DNA from: Climacteris rufus
Taxonomy: Eukaryota; Chordata; Aves; Passeriformes; Climacteridae
DNA: 64,000 nucleotides
Assembly (NCBI GenBank): GCA_013398175.1
Contig: VZRZ01001925.1
Span: 935,118-999,117, forward strand
Reading direction: 5' to 3'
Below are positions 47,440-60,757 of the stretch, piece after piece. Position 1 is the stretch's first letter. Each line of letters begins with the position of its first letter. The notes under the pieces are model-generated. The model saw only the letters and a list, made by a program, of their open reading frames with translations. It was not told the origin of the DNA and did not search any database. The translations under genes and the position numbers were made by a program.

Positions 47440-48982
47440 TCTCTGGGAGCAACCTGACACAAACCAATAATATTTTAATAATCCATCAGTCTCCTGGTAG
47501 ACTGAAAGCACCACAAATTGTTGAAAGATTCTATTTTTTTTTTTTTAACCAGTCCTGAAAAGCTGTTCTGCTTTAAAATCCCCGATAATCAAATGCTGCT
47601 CATTGTCCTCACTCCATGTGGGAGTTCAGCTTCAAAGACTTTGTGTACAAAGACAAGCAACTTTTTTTTCTTTTTTTTAATTTTTTCCCTAAGTGTATGT
47701 AAAGTCAAACCACCATCAAACAGCAGAAAGACTTACACTGTCTTGGGGCTGCAAGAGTAAGCAATCTAATTTAAAGTCATGGACCAGCTTTGGCACTAAG
47801 ATTCTCCTGCTTTTAGATGACATGAGGTTAAATGTATGTTTTGTGTAAACATGCATCTTGAAAATGTAAGTAAACAAAACTTATTTATATCTGCATTTTG
47901 CTGTTCCTTTGGGCAGCTGAAAGCTTTTAGGTGCACTAAGTAAGTGTATTGGCTTTTGCCTTTGTAAATATAATTTTTTGTGTGCAATCTATTTCTCAGA
48001 ATTGTCTGGTTCTAGAATATATCACCTTTAAACTGGAAGAAGGAAAAAAAACAAACCATGTAGCATTGCTGCCTGAAGTACTTGTCACATCGCTTGGGGG
48101 AAGGCATTGTTACAGGTATTGAAATCCTAACAGCATTTAAAGGGTTGCTTTTCCAACTCCTTGGCTGGAAAAATGACTCCCAGACTGCTGAAGTCCTTTC
48201 AGTGAGCCTAAAGGCAATGTGGAAACAGCAAACTGTCTTTTTAAACTTTGTAAGGTGCTGTCCTGTAATCACTCCTGTCCTGATCTTTAGGATTGTTAAG
48301 TCCCTGGTGGGTTGCACATAGGTTTTGCGAAAAATAAGGAGACATTTGCAGCTTCTAACTAGCTGGTTTCGTCAGTCACTGTTTCTGAAATGCCGTAAAT
48401 CTCTATTTTGATGCCAGGAATAATAATACAAGGGACTTTCATACACAATTTCAGCTCTTTAATGGGATGCTTGGAGCCTAGTACCTCTAATCCCTGTGGA
48501 TTTGAGTTTAAATTGCACTTCAGAGCCTACAGATCCTCTTAGTTACCATGTAAAATTGCAGTCTGCCCTTCTTCATCTCTCCAGTCGCCAAAATGCCATT
48601 CCTGCTCCATCACCTCACTCCCTTTTTCTCTGCAGGAGAGGTTGTTACATGCAAACTGCCTCTTTAGAGTGCCATGCATAAGGTTAATATTTGTGGGATG
48701 CACTGCCTGTATTTACAATAGGGTGGAAACAAATTTCTACCCCCCTTTGACCCCTGAAATTGCATACCTATTATAACAAAAAGCAGGATTATCTTGTGTG
48801 ATAGCTATGTGTGGATATACATCTATTTCTATTCAGAGCCCTTTTCTAAGCTATTCAGGAAACCTGATTTTTTAGGATAAAATCTTTCCTGCTAAAAGGT
48901 GTTTCAAGAAAAAGGTTTTCTGGAAAAAGCTGGAAGGGTTGGGAACTCAATTTGGCTTAGTCATTTGTTTGTTTATTTAAAG

Positions 48983-49027
48983 GCTTTTTTCCCTTTTCTT
49001 TCTCTCTCTTTTTTTTTTTTTTTTTTT
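48983..49027. repeat. Pyrimidine tract ending in a 19-T run
   Basis: GGCTTTTTTCCCTTTTC, then CTCTCTC, then T from 49009 to 49027, followed by GGGG. It looks like a polypyrimidine tract but has no adjacent acceptor AG. Shorter T runs occur at 7030-7044, 10037-10051 and 13049-13063. Confidence 0.85.
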
Positions 49028-52000
49028 GGGGTTGAAAAATGGCTCCCACAAGAAGGAAAGCAACAACCACAAAATCGTGCAACCAATTTATATAAAGCTC
49101 TACAGTCGAAATAGTGGAAAGATGACAATTCTCGGAAATTGCCTTCAGTGAGAAGTGGCTTTGAATGTTCCCATGAAAATCAATCATGTTACAGCTTCTC
49201 GATTGCATTCCGTGGATGCAGGAGACTCCTGGGATGGAGCTTTCCCACTTCAGCTGGGCTGTGCCACACACAGCTGGGGCTGCATTTAGCTGAACTTAGC
49301 ACAACATTAAGGAGGTGCTGTTAAGTGTTCAAAACCCAGGCCATGATCAATTAAAGATGCTGTATTGGGTCGTAGCTTTATCACTCATCTGCAGGGACGT
49401 TGTTGGGAATTATTCTCGGTTCATCTGCAGCACTAATGCTGTTTTCCTCTGACACTGGATTTATAAGATGTATTGTTTGTCCAGAGTCTATGAAAGTCAA
49501 TTACCTGAAGAATAAGGGCTTTACTGCATCTGTGCTACGCTGAATTAGAGTTCTTTAATAGTTTAAAGTAGCAATGAAAGTGTGTGGCCATATATAATCT
49601 GTTAAAATTTGGAACTCTGTAAGCCCCACAGCAGGCTGTGTCACCCTCTCAGTGACATCTGAGGAAAGCTGTTCACATATACCCAGCTCAGTTAGTTCTG
49701 GAGTTTATGGCTCTTAACCCCAGAAGAGGGCTGGGCTGGCTGAAGAGAAATTGTTTATTCTGTGCCAGCTGCCTGTAGTATTTACTGAGCACTTGGTGAA
49801 CAGGTTGGTCAGACACTGCCAGTGTTCTGTGATCCACTTAATAAGGATTCAGGCCAGAATATGGGAAATGATTGTACTGATGGATTATAATTTCTTGGCA
49901 ATTGAGAAGGATGATAAATCTGAGCACTGCTTGCTCTCTTAGTAGCTTGGGATTCTGTGTCAGCCTCAGACCCTGTGGTTGTGTTTCTAGAACAAGGCAG
50001 GGCTCACTGAAACAGCTTTCCTGTGAAATTTGAGGATCACAAGGTCACAGGAAATATCCTCCTCCCCTCACCCCCAACCAGTGGCATCCCACAGAGAGCT
50101 CTTTTCCTCCCCTCCATGCTGCTTAAGAAGTTTTAATAAATTAATATGGCTTATAAATTCCCTCTCAGCATTCGACTTCAAGCATGTGCTTGACTGCCCC
50201 CCTGCCACACACAGGGCATTCATTTAGGGTGGCTTCTCTGATGCTGCAAGAAAAGCCCAATTTATCTGTGTGTAATAATACAGAAGGCAACAAATGCAGC
50301 TGCTGTTCTGATGAACCAGGATGGCTTTCCTTGCCCATCACGTTTGGAGATGGGAAATACCATGGCAGGGCTGGAGCTGCTTGGAGCTGAGCTGATTTAG
50401 GGCTGTTGTGGGGAGGTCACAGGAATTAGGCTGTGCTCTGTCTGCCTGGCATGTCCTGGGGTCATGGCTCTGCTTGGCTGCTCCTGCTCCTCCAGCTAAG
50501 GAGGGCAGCAGGGAGGATGCTCCAGATGCAGGCTGGATGTTTCCTCAGGGGTTACTCCCTGTTGAAAATTGCCTGCTGTATTTTATTGCTCTTGTTCCTC
50601 TCCATCCTGTCCCAGTTACTTTAACACAGCCTTAAACTTAGGAACTGTTTTAAAGATTTCCTAACTGGGGATGCTTTTCTGAATAAACACCTCAAAGAGC
50701 TTTTGAACAAACTTCTTCAAATTATATACGACTCTTGTGTGTTACTCACTTGCTGGTACTTTTAGGATGTACTTGGGAGCATTTGTTAATGATGCTTTTT
50801 AAAATCCTGTGGTTTCCAGTAACATCTTACGGAACAAATGAGAGGGTTTTCTTGAGAAACTCAGATGTCAGGGTTTTTAAAATGTATGACAACCTTCAGG
50901 TAAGTTAGCATACTTGTGTTATAAATAGAATGAATCAACTGTTTTAAAAAAAATTGCTTGATCAAGCTTTTCAGAAATAAAAGCATAATGTGGTCCCTTG
51001 AGCGCAACAATTTCTTTGATTACCTTTTTATTGTTCTTTTGAAGCCAATAGACAAGCAGTGATATAAATCCCATGCAAATGAGAAGATATTTGGCTACAA
51101 CAACAACTTTTTTTTTTAAGAAAAGAACTGAATTGTCTTAGTGTGCACATTGTGCTCTTTCTAAGCCAAACTAAATGATAAGAACTGAGGAAACCCTCCA
51201 ACTTATTCTTTCTTATAATGAAGCTCAAATTTAAAACATCCTTTTGTGGATACATCAGCATCTTGTCTTTCTGCTTTCCAATGGTTTTCTTCTCCAGAAA
51301 AAAATACAATTTCAGTCTATTCTTCTTTCTTTTCCCAGACATGCTGTTTCTCTGTATTGCTCATCCAGGAGAACAGCTGATTCTTATCCCATTTCCTCCA
51401 TCTCATCTTTTCATGTGCCAGTGTACCTTGCAGTTATAGTACTACAAAGCTCTTTGAAAATTCCACTTTCAGATCTTACAGAGTTTTGCTTACCAAAATG
51501 TAGTAGTTAGCTAAGCTGAAAAAAGACTACAGATGCATGTTTGCACTTTCTTCCTAGATGTTTTTTTTCCTCTGTTTCATCTTCAGTATTGTTTAATTTA
51601 GAAAATATATACAATTGAATAATTCAGATGTGGTGGTGGCTTCATCCTGTTAATGGGTGCAGCTGTGTAAAAGGGAAAAAGCCAGTCAAGGTGATCTTTG
51701 CATCACCTTCAAAAGGAGTGTGTACGCGTATGTATGATTCCTTTTGGGAAAATAACTTTACTGCTGTCTTTTGTGCTTGTGTCTTAGAGCCAGACTTTAT
51801 GATCCTGCCATCCAGTGGACAGGATGGGTTTGGGTTTGGTTTTCTGTGCCCTGCTCATTACCAATTTCTGTCACTTTGAGTCCGTTGCTTCCCTTCTCCT
51901 TCTCCTCTTGCCTTCCCTGCTCATTGCTACTTTTTCCTGATCCCTGCTCTCCCTGCTGTCCAGGTGGGATCACTGGCAGTGAGGGTGGGGTGGCTTTAGG

Positions 52001-52084
52001 AAGGATGAAGGCTCGAGCACAGGGAGAACATTTCCTTTTGTTTTCAATTCATCTGCTTTTGTCTGAAATTGGGAAAAGCAACTG

Positions 52085-52203
52085 AGGGTGAGCTTGGATG
52101 GGGCTTGGAGGAATCTGGCCTAGGGAAGGTGTTCCTGCCCATGGCAGGGAGTTGGGATGAGATAAACTTTAAGGTCCCTTCCAGCCCAAGCTTTTCTATG
52201 AGA
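52085..52203 (+). repeat. CR1 LINE 3' tail, plus orientation
   Basis: GGTGAGCTTGGATGGGGCTT, then GGAAGGTGTTCCTGCCCATG and TAAACTTTAAGGTCCCTTCC, then AGCCCAAGCTTTTCTATGAG. This is the same 3' segment as at 36535, with one terminal octamer remaining. Confidence 0.92.
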
Positions 52204-52594
52204 CACTTGACTTGGAAAACAACTGCGAATGTATAGCTGAAGATTTAAGTGACTAAAAATACATGATCTTACAATTATCAGCTACACAAAGAGCTAAGAA
52301 CTGATATTTGATCTGTAAATTTGGCCAAACCATTTTGTACATACATGGGTTTTGCTTCTGTTGCTTTGTGGTGTGCAGCAAACACAGCAGCTGTGTGTGG
52401 TGGTGTTCACACACCCCACTGAGTGGTTTGGGGGCTTGCTCCTTGCCCACAGCTTTCCCTGCACCCAGTGTTTCATGGCAAACCACAGTGAGGTGTTTTA
52501 GGCAGTGCTTTCAGCATCAAGGCATAACTGAGGAACAAGTTTGGAGATTGAACAACCGCCTGAAAGCTGCAGCCCTATCAAAGCAATTCCTATA

Positions 52595-52870
52595 GTTGTC
52601 ATTTGCTGCTATTAAGCTGAACAATGAGGCTCTCCAATAAAATCGTATGAAATAACAGCTCATTAAAAGCTCTCCTTAATATATAGCATGCTAATTAATG
52701 TCAGTGGGGTGCAAGCTTGAATGGCAGAATAGACTATAATGTTTAGAAAGTAGGTAAAATAAAAGAAGATATTTTATCATTAATGACCTTTTAGTAAACC
52801 TAATGAAATCCTTAATGGCCTGAATATATTACTGAGGCGCTCCCAATTGCTTTGCTACCTAGTCCATTCT
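52595..52870. promoter_or_regulatory. Candidate conserved non-coding block
   Basis: Contains AGCATGCTAATTAATGTC around 52690, CATTAATGACC, CCTTAATGGCC and CCAATAAAATCGTATG. Several TAAT cores fall within 270 bases of unique sequence. Confidence 0.28.
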
Positions 52871-55800
52871 TCCTGCTTTTCTCACAGACATTAAACTTGG
52901 CTTTATTTATAGAAAACAAGAAGCAATAACATCCCAAGGAAATATGAACAGGAAGAAAGAGTCTGTGCAAAAGGAGAGTAGATGAGACTGCTCAGCCCTG
53001 CTGTCCCTTGTCCTGGCTGAGGCTGGGTCTAGGAGCATCTTACATCCTGCCTGGGATGTGCTGCCTGTGTTTGTATTCAGGTGTGATTGCCCCCGTGTTT
53101 ATGTGGCTCTCAGTAAATAGGCCAGGGAGCAAATGGGCCTCTTTTATTCCTGGGGTCTCTCTGGGTTAACTTCCATATTCATTCCTAATGAATAGCTGTG
53201 CTCTGCCTCTTTATACTCCTACCAGCCATGCTGTGCTTGTGCTGTGACTAAATTAAAGGACTTTATTCTTCAGGGCTTTCACGTGTTGCCAGCCTTAAAT
53301 ATAACTTGCAAATGCTGATTAACTCTGCCTTAACCTTATCCCAAAAGAAGTAGTACAAGAATGAAAAAATGAAAGGCCTTTGCTTCCTCCCATTTCCTGG
53401 ATGAAATTTAGTGGGCTGGGGAAGGATGTAAGTGAAATAATTGCCTGGCTTAAGCTGAGTTTTAAGATGGAAAATGTCCCCATTCATCTGGTTATAGAAT
53501 ACATTCTTCAGTTCTTTACTTTTCCAACAGCTGGAGAAGGATCAGAATCCTTCACTAGCCTGTTCACCAACTCTTTCCTGTCATTAGAAGATAACTTCCT
53601 TCAAATTACTCCCTTTGTGTCATACTTGGTGCAATTAACTTTAGTCTGGTACCCCAAAATGTCTGAAACTCCCTGATAAGATTGAACATGATGGTCATCC
53701 CAGGTGCAATTTGAAGTCACCTGCAGTAATAATTGTTCCTGAGAAGCACAGGTGGTGGGGGAATCTCAGAAGAGCAGAGCCCCTGGCTTGCTGTGTAATC
53801 ATGTTTCAGTCAGCTTTATGGAACCATGAAATGGATTGTCCCCCTGATGTTCCTGCCCCCTGAGCACACACTCTGCTAGGCAAGTTAATTCCTTGTTCGG
53901 CTCCAAGCACAAAAAGAGAGCTTCTGGCTTTCCTGCCCATTCCTGCAAAACCAAGGAGGAAGGGAACACAGATCACCTGGAAATCTGAATTTGAGAGCAC
54001 AGCAGCATCAGCCAGCCCTGTTTTGTTTTCCTGATTATCCAGTGAGAAGCTGGTGCTTTAGGAAAAGGATGCCCAGGCTGTTGGCTGCATACAAGGGAGC
54101 TTGAATGAATGACAAAACCAGCAGTGGAGATGAGCAGGTGATCAAAGAGCTGCAGGAATCCTGAAAGTCTGACAGGAAGGAGAACCCAGCAAGTGTCTTG
54201 TTAGTGTGGTGTCCTCTTGGATATTGGAGTCAACTTCTCTCTTCTGGAGACAGAATAAAAAGAAGATGCTGTGAAGATGTAGTCCTGAGGCAATGAAGGA
54301 TAATCTTTTTCAAACACCTGCAAGGAAGGTCTGGTCATGTCTTGACAGATTTTAATTCCTGTTTCAAACTCCCTCATTTCAGGAATATTTTGGTCACTCA
54401 GCATGAATGAGACTTCATTCAAAACAAATCCAAAATCAACTAATCAGTGAACATAGAAGGAACTCCTTCTGATATCTGAATCTTGTCCATGGAAGATTTA
54501 ACATCTGACAATTTTCTATTTTGTTTTGAAATGTTCCCAGTTCAGGGTCACTCTGAATTTCAGGTCTGAAACACTTCTGCTGAAGGAAGTGGTTCATTAG
54601 TCCCTGGGCTTTCGTGGGCCCATTCTAAAGTTCACAGGAAGGAATCAAGAAAAGCAAAGCTGTTGCTGTCATCCTTAAAATGTTTCCACAAGGCCCACAT
54701 CTTGGATAGAAGCTCTGAGGGAGGCCACAAGCTAGAAAATACATAATAATAAAATAAAACAACTCCCCTTTCCCCCTTGCTGAAACAGCAAAAGGTGCTT
54801 CTATCCATGTTTGTTGTGTTTTAGGTTTAATGATTTTCCCTAAGGCTCACACCTTGGTGATTTTCCAGAGTCAGGAATGTGGTCCCCCAAACTGCAGGGC
54901 AATCTCGGGCAGTTTCTCCTCCATGAGCTCCTGCCAGGACAGCTCCTGTGTGAGAGTGATGGTTCAGCTCTTCCATGGCTGCAGTCCTGGCAGCTGAGCA
55001 GTGGGAAGTGGTGGGGTTTATGTGTTTATTTTCTTTTGCACAGAGCACAAGGGCTTTGTGGCTGCCCAATAATTATTAGTTTGTTTATTGGAGAAGAGAA
55101 ATCCAAACACAAGTCATGCACACAGAAATGCATGTTACTGTCTAGAACATTTTTCCTTCTAGTGCTTGATAAATTCCTTATTCCACTGAGCCAGAAGATT
55201 TTTCTGAGCTATTTCACTTTGTCTCTGTGACAGTGTTGAACTTGCACTACATTTAAAGAGAAAAAAAAATTGCATATACAGCATTATTAACTTTCCATTT
55301 TCTTATTTAGGCCACAGACAAATTCGATATTATTCAGGTTATCCAGACAAAAGCTACATCCTCACCAACCCATCATCCTTATTACAGGTGAACTTTGTGA
55401 ACTCATCCATGCTGCTGCTGAGCAAACACTGCTGCTTGGTGGATGTAACTCAGTCCTTTCCCTCATGCCCTAATCTTTCTCTCTCATTATATTTCATAAA
55501 ATCTGCCTCGTAATGCCCCTCATTCCAGAAACATTCCCTCTTCTTTCCAAACTTTTCTGTACAGTAGAGAACAGGTTTCCAGTTAAATAAACCCACTCCA
55601 GCTTTCAGAAGAGTTGCCAGCAAGAGACAAGTCTGTGCTCAAGTGACACTGAAGTTGCAGCAACCTTGGCTTGGGCAGGAGTAATGAGACACAGCCCTGG
55701 GCTATAAATTGCATTGACTTGGTGACGAGGGGAATTCGTTCTGCTTTGCCTGAGGCAAAGGTCTGCCATGCTGTCAGCTCAGTTTCTTAGATTCTCCTTT

Positions 55801-58078
55801 CCCTCTGTCATGGTAATCAGTACCAAGAAAGCTGCTTATGAAAGACTTTTGAGGAAATCCCTTGTTACTTGCTACTAGTTTAACTAGTGTAATCCCAGCA
55901 GAGGCAGCAGAGGGACATCTATTTCTAGCTGCTTTACTGACAGGTTTAAATAAAGACTGTGGACTTGGTGGGACTTTGTAACAGCCTTTCTGTACCACAA
56001 GAAATTCCTTGCAGCTACAGTGGTTTGCTAGGATTGTCAAGGGAAGGATGACAATCGATGAGCTGCAGTTCTGCCTGCTGCATGGAGATCTTGGGGTTTT
56101 CCTTTGCTACCCTGAGCTCCTCAGTGGCATGACAAAAAAAACTGTGTCAGTATGTTTGACATTTCTAATAGGGAAGCCTGGTAGCAATGGCTCTTCCTCT
56201 TTACTCCAGCAAACCTGGTAAAGAGGAAGCCCTAGTGAAGCATTCATTCCCAGGAAGAATCAAGATGTGCAGTTTACCCACTGCTTTTTCATGTCATTAC
56301 ATAAATGTTTCAGCAGCTTCACTCCTAACGGGCTCCACACACATTTCGGTGACCAAATTATTTGCTGGGATTTAACACAGTGCTGTCTAAACAGAGTATC
56401 TGTGAACATAATCCTTAATGATGTGCTGGGGGCACACACTGCTCGTGGAAGTCTTGCCTGTGATTAATCAATTAACAATAAGATAAGCCTAAGACAGTTT
56501 TGGTAGACGATTCAAAACCTGCCGAGGCTGAACATACATCTGTATTTGTTTGTTGTTCCACATTGGTGTTTCAGTGTTGTCTGGAATTAGATAAGCATAG
56601 AAATGAAATAACTCTACAATTGTTGCTGTGCACAGTGGGATAACATCTGTTTTTTGGAGAAAGCCACCTTTTTGTGTCACTGGTAATATTTATTGTACAG
56701 ACCTGCAATGATTTGACACTCGTGGCAGTGTGTGTGCAGGTGGTGAGGAGATTGTGGTTTGAGTTTGCTATCTCTGTGTTACTGTGCTGAGCAGGCTGAG
56801 TCCTGGAGAAGATTGGCAGAATCGCCATCTGCTCAGGAGATCTTGAAGTTTTCACAAGTCTATTACAGGTCTTCTCTGAACTTAGGAGCTGTGTCAGTGT
56901 AGATGGGAAAAATGACAGAAACTCTTAAGCAGTGAAATGTTGCTGTTGGCTGACATTGATCTCTTTAGGAGACCTGTTTGCTGTGTGTCTTCCCAGCAAA
57001 ATGCAGGTGTGCTGTCCCTGAGTACCCAAGTGCTGGCATGCTGTGCAGTGCATGTCTCTTACCCTCTCCCCAAGTAAACAGAGGGAAATAAAATAATAGC
57101 AAAAGCAATTGACAGCTTTGAATCTGTTTTCATGCTCCATATTAACTGTTGGAAGAGGTAGCATTTCAGAAGATAGAAATGTATTTTATTTTTCATTTAG
57201 TTGCCTTCAGAAAATGTGGTAGCTCCTACTGATGACATTTCTGGGCGTTCATACTGAAAAAGGACAACTGTTAATTTATGGGAAGCCCACTTTCCTCTGC
57301 ATCCTGTGCTCACCTAAAGAGATGCAGAGCAGAGCACTCTGTGACATGGTTAGTACAGCTTTTATCAATATGACGGTCTCTAAATTTACTGTTTATAAAT
57401 ATTTCTGGATATAAATTAGTGATTATAAATATTGCCAACAGCTAAAAGCAATCTGGTACAACCCATTCAGCCTTGTCTGCCCCTCAGAGAGCCATTGTTT
57501 TGTTGAGGATGGTAACAGGTGAGGTGACAGCTCTTCTCTGAGGTGGCACTTGTTTTTCCCACTTGCCATTGCAAGCAGATATGTCTCTGGATTTAAATGT
57601 AGAGGAAGATGTGTTGCCTTCTGTTCAGCAGCTTTTCCTTTTCACACTTAGGTCCCTAGAGGGAAATATGCTTCAGTGGATTGGGACTATTGCTAGGAAC
57701 CAATGCAGTCCTCTGCTATTAAATTAAAATTAACATCACTGCCAAGAACCTGCTGTGTTCAGGAGCCAATGTCACATGTTTGAGACAGGGACAAGAGATG
57801 ACCATGGAGCAGCTGAAGGGTTCCTGCCTTCTTTTCAACATTTGGAAACTCAGTTGATAGCTAGATAAGTTTTGTCGCTCAATAACCCGAATCTTTTTGC
57901 AGGTATCTATGTAAATCTGACTTGAGTTTGACTTCTAGAGAGATTTCTGGGGTCATCACTTCCATTCAGAACACACACACTGCAAGAACAGGCTGGGCTA
58001 TTGAATTTTTGGGTGCATGTGTACCCAAGTTCTAAATATTATGATGATAGACTTAACTAATAACAGCAAACTTGGAGT
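52871..58078. other. Unique intronic sequence
   Basis: No repeat or gene recognised. A 117-codon frame at 54877-55230 and others on both strands show no domain and no splice context. Confidence 0.55.
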
Positions 58079-58205
58079 TTTACAGAGTTGCAAGGACTCA
58101 CAAGGATCATCAAGTCCAGCTCCTAAGTGAGTGGCCCCTACAGGGATTGAACCCACAACTTTTTTATTTTTAGTACCAGGTTCTGACCAACTGAGCTCAT
58201 CTTAG
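58079..58205 (-). mobile_element. tRNA-Ile-derived SINE with CR1-type tail (TguSINE1-like)
   Basis: On the minus strand the first ~75 bases (58205 down to about 58130) have the layout of a tRNA-Ile gene. An A box TGAGCTCAGTTGG lies at 58199-58187, a degenerate anticodon region with an A-rich expansion follows, and a B box GGTTCAATCCC lies at 58153-58143, leading into GGGGCCACTC. The remaining ~50 bases (TTAGGAGCTGGACTTGATGA, TCCTTGTGAGTCCTTGCAAC) match the 3' end of the CR1 copy at 60758. A tRNA head with a borrowed LINE tail defines a SINE. TguSINE1 of zebra finch has this design from what I recall. The copy cannot be a functional tRNA because the anticodon arm is broken. Confidence 0.83.
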
Positions 58206-59499
58206 GTTCTCCTCACTAAAACTGGCTTTTCTTCCCTTTTTTCCTGGTTTGCAGCTATGGCCCCTGGCCAATGGCATCCCTGGAAATGTTACCATTTCTT
58301 TAGCCTCTTTTGGGTGTTACAGACACTGCAAAGGGACCTTGTGTTGTATCCAAGTGTCTCTGACATAACTGTTTCTAGCAGCTGTGTTCTCAGTTCATTG
58401 ATTTTTGTCAATGTGATAGTAAAAATGAAAGTAACTGTGCTAGAGAGTGAAAAAAAGGGTGAACAAAAAGCCCATGAACATCCCTGTGTCTGAAACTAAG
58501 CAGGTCCTCACTGTGAGAGTGGGAAGAGTCCTCTTTCTGCAGCTCTGTGAGCAGCAGGTCATGCAGACATCAGAGCCTGTGAAATAATGACTTTGTGTCA
58601 GAGTGTGGCTTGTGCTCTTGTACTTCCATTACTCCTCTTCCCACTCAGAGTATTCACTGTACCATACTTCCAACATGATCAACATATCTGGAATGGAAAT
58701 TCTCAGCTGTGTCCTCATACAGGAGCTTCTAATTATAGGAGAGATCCTGAGGTTGTGATGACAGTGCTGCATGAATGCAAAGTGGTACTTTCCAAAAGGC
58801 TTTCTGCAGACTTCATTCCGCCTTGTCTTGCATCTGTTCACGTCAGCATTTTGGGGTCAGGTTGTTTCCATGATGGGCAGATTTTCAGAGGGCATCTTGA
58901 CTTGTGCTGTGAGTAGGTCTGTCTCACCATTCTCATTCTAATAGCTGAATATTTGGAGCTGCAGAAGGCAAGTTATAAATAGCAGCTCTCCTTGGATCTA
59001 CTTGTGGCCATAGTGTGTAGTAGGTGGATGTGGTCGGGAAAGGGAGATGCTGTTGTGAGAAATATCTGAGTAAAGTAATATTTCTGGAGGGAGCTGGACT
59101 GGCTTGTTCATGGTCATTTCAGCTGCACATTGTGAGGAGTGAAAAGCTCTCAGTGAAAAGTTGTTGTCAGCCGTGCCCAGCAGCTCCCTGCGCTTCCCTG
59201 GCTCTTCATCACGTGCTGCTCATGTTGGGTTTGTGTGACTCAGTGGAGAGAAATTGGGTAAAAAAGACCAGCAGGGCACCTTTGGCCTGCAGAGCCAGCA
59301 TTAGAGACAGGACACGAGCTGGACCCAGCTTGGCACTTGGAAGAAGCAGTGGATTTGTAGAGCTGCAGCTGCAGAGCTTGGGCACTCTGCAAACACAGCA
59401 GCTCCCACAACCAGCCCAGCGTCAGGAAGGTTTTCCCTTTGCACCAGCTGAGAATTTGGTTCAATATTTTCTTTGCCAACTTCAATGCAGCTTATGACT

Positions 59500-60120
59500 A
59501 AATTCAAGCCATTAAGAATGAAAGTCTGCAATCCATGTGTAATTTTAAAAAATTGCTTAAAAATAAGATCATAATTAGATCAGCAGGAGGCAATTTTTGA
59601 AAAAATATATTGCACCATGAAAACTAATAGAACCTTGATGCAATATTCAAAGTGCCTGGGCCTGTTTTAAGTTATGCTGGTTTTCTCCAGAAATGGCCCA
59701 TAAAAATTTATATTATTTTAGAGCTTTAATTAGGTAAGTATGTAAACTAAAATAAATAAGAATTTTGGAGACATTCAGAGGGGAAGAAAAGACAATATAA
59801 ATGTTCATTCTAATTCTTATTTATATGAAGAGTAATTATTTCCTTTGATGTTAAATCACCTTTTCTTTTTCTCACTCAATCCATGAATTTTCTCTCTGCT
59901 AACAGAACCTTGGGATTTTATTCCCAACACTTTGGCCCTGTCATTCTGCTTTATTAAACTGGCAGTTTGTTTGAACACTTCAGTTACTCATTAAATTTTA
60001 CATTTTCTCTAGCTGTATTAATCACTGCTTTTTACGAACTGGGAATGTAAATGATCCCTTTGCCATCTACGCCGTGGGATAATTTGCCTGTGTAAGAGGC
60101 TCCTCAGCATTTCATGCAGT
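59500..60120. promoter_or_regulatory. Candidate conserved non-coding block
   Basis: About 600 bases of AT-rich unique DNA with TTTAATTAGG, GTGTAATTTT, ATAATTAGATCA and TGTATTAATCAC. It also holds a decoy donor TTAGGTAAGTATG near 59730 and a decoy acceptor CTCTCTGCTAACAG ending about 59905. The decoys are in the wrong order to define an exon. Confidence 0.28.
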
Positions 60121-60757
60121 TTTCCTAGTACTGTAATAAGTGGGTTTTTTTCCCTTCACTGTAAGATTTACTTTGGATCCTGCTCTTTACTATTGTTTTC
60201 CACAAAGCAATTGCCCCAAAAGTCAGATTTTCATAAAACTAACAGTCCTGTTTACGTGCTGCTCTGGTATTAAACTGTGCGTATGCAAATGGCAAAATGC
60301 AAATGTGGGAGTGTGCTACAGGAGCCACTCTGTGGCTCGGGGAGAGCAATTGCTTCTCTCAAATCCCTGAGTGCTCATGCAGACGGAAACTGGCTTAAAT
60401 CCCTTGGGAAAATTCAGCTCACAGAGATCAATAAGGTGTGTAGGTGCCCTGGACATGGCACAAAGCCTGTGCACAGAGGTTGCATTGCTGATAACTTGGC
60501 TCGTGTGTGACTCAGTGACAGCAGCAGGGGGACGTGGTGAAGGCAGGGAAATGCCCCTGTGTCTCTGGGTGCTTTACACTTGGGTGTTCATGACAGTTTT
60601 TCTCAGAAACATGAAGGCTTTGTAGGGAGGAGCTCCAGAAGAAATGGCCTTGTTGTCTCAAGAGCTGGGGACGGGAATGCAGTTCTCAGGGTGAGTTGAT
60701 GGGGTCAGGATTACATGGGACTTTCATTCCTTGCCACAGCTGAGGAGGATGGGAAAC

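Larger units (their letters stand above)
45010..52084. other. Unique intronic sequence
   Basis: Contains the ATT microsatellite and the pyrimidine tract listed separately, and T runs near 47534 and 47661-47690. No CR1 seen in about 7 kb and no exon signal. Confidence 0.55.

Noticed and set aside
47249..47470. Open frames across the ATT repeat
   Set aside because: They read as poly-Tyr, poly-Leu or poly-Ile depending on frame and exist only because the microsatellite has no stop in those frames.
49009..49027. T run as the tail of a minus-strand processed pseudogene
   Set aside because: No coding similarity was seen on the minus strand next to the T runs at 49009, 7030, 10037 or 13049, so they are treated as simple sequence.
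58130..58205. A possible tRNA-Ile gene
   Set aside because: Box A and box B are present, but the anticodon arm is degenerate with an A-rich expansion, and a CR1 tail follows directly. It is a SINE, not a tRNA gene.
59024..59497. A 157-codon open frame
   Set aside because: Cys/Leu/Ser-rich low-information translation with an overlapping open frame on the other strand; no family recognised.
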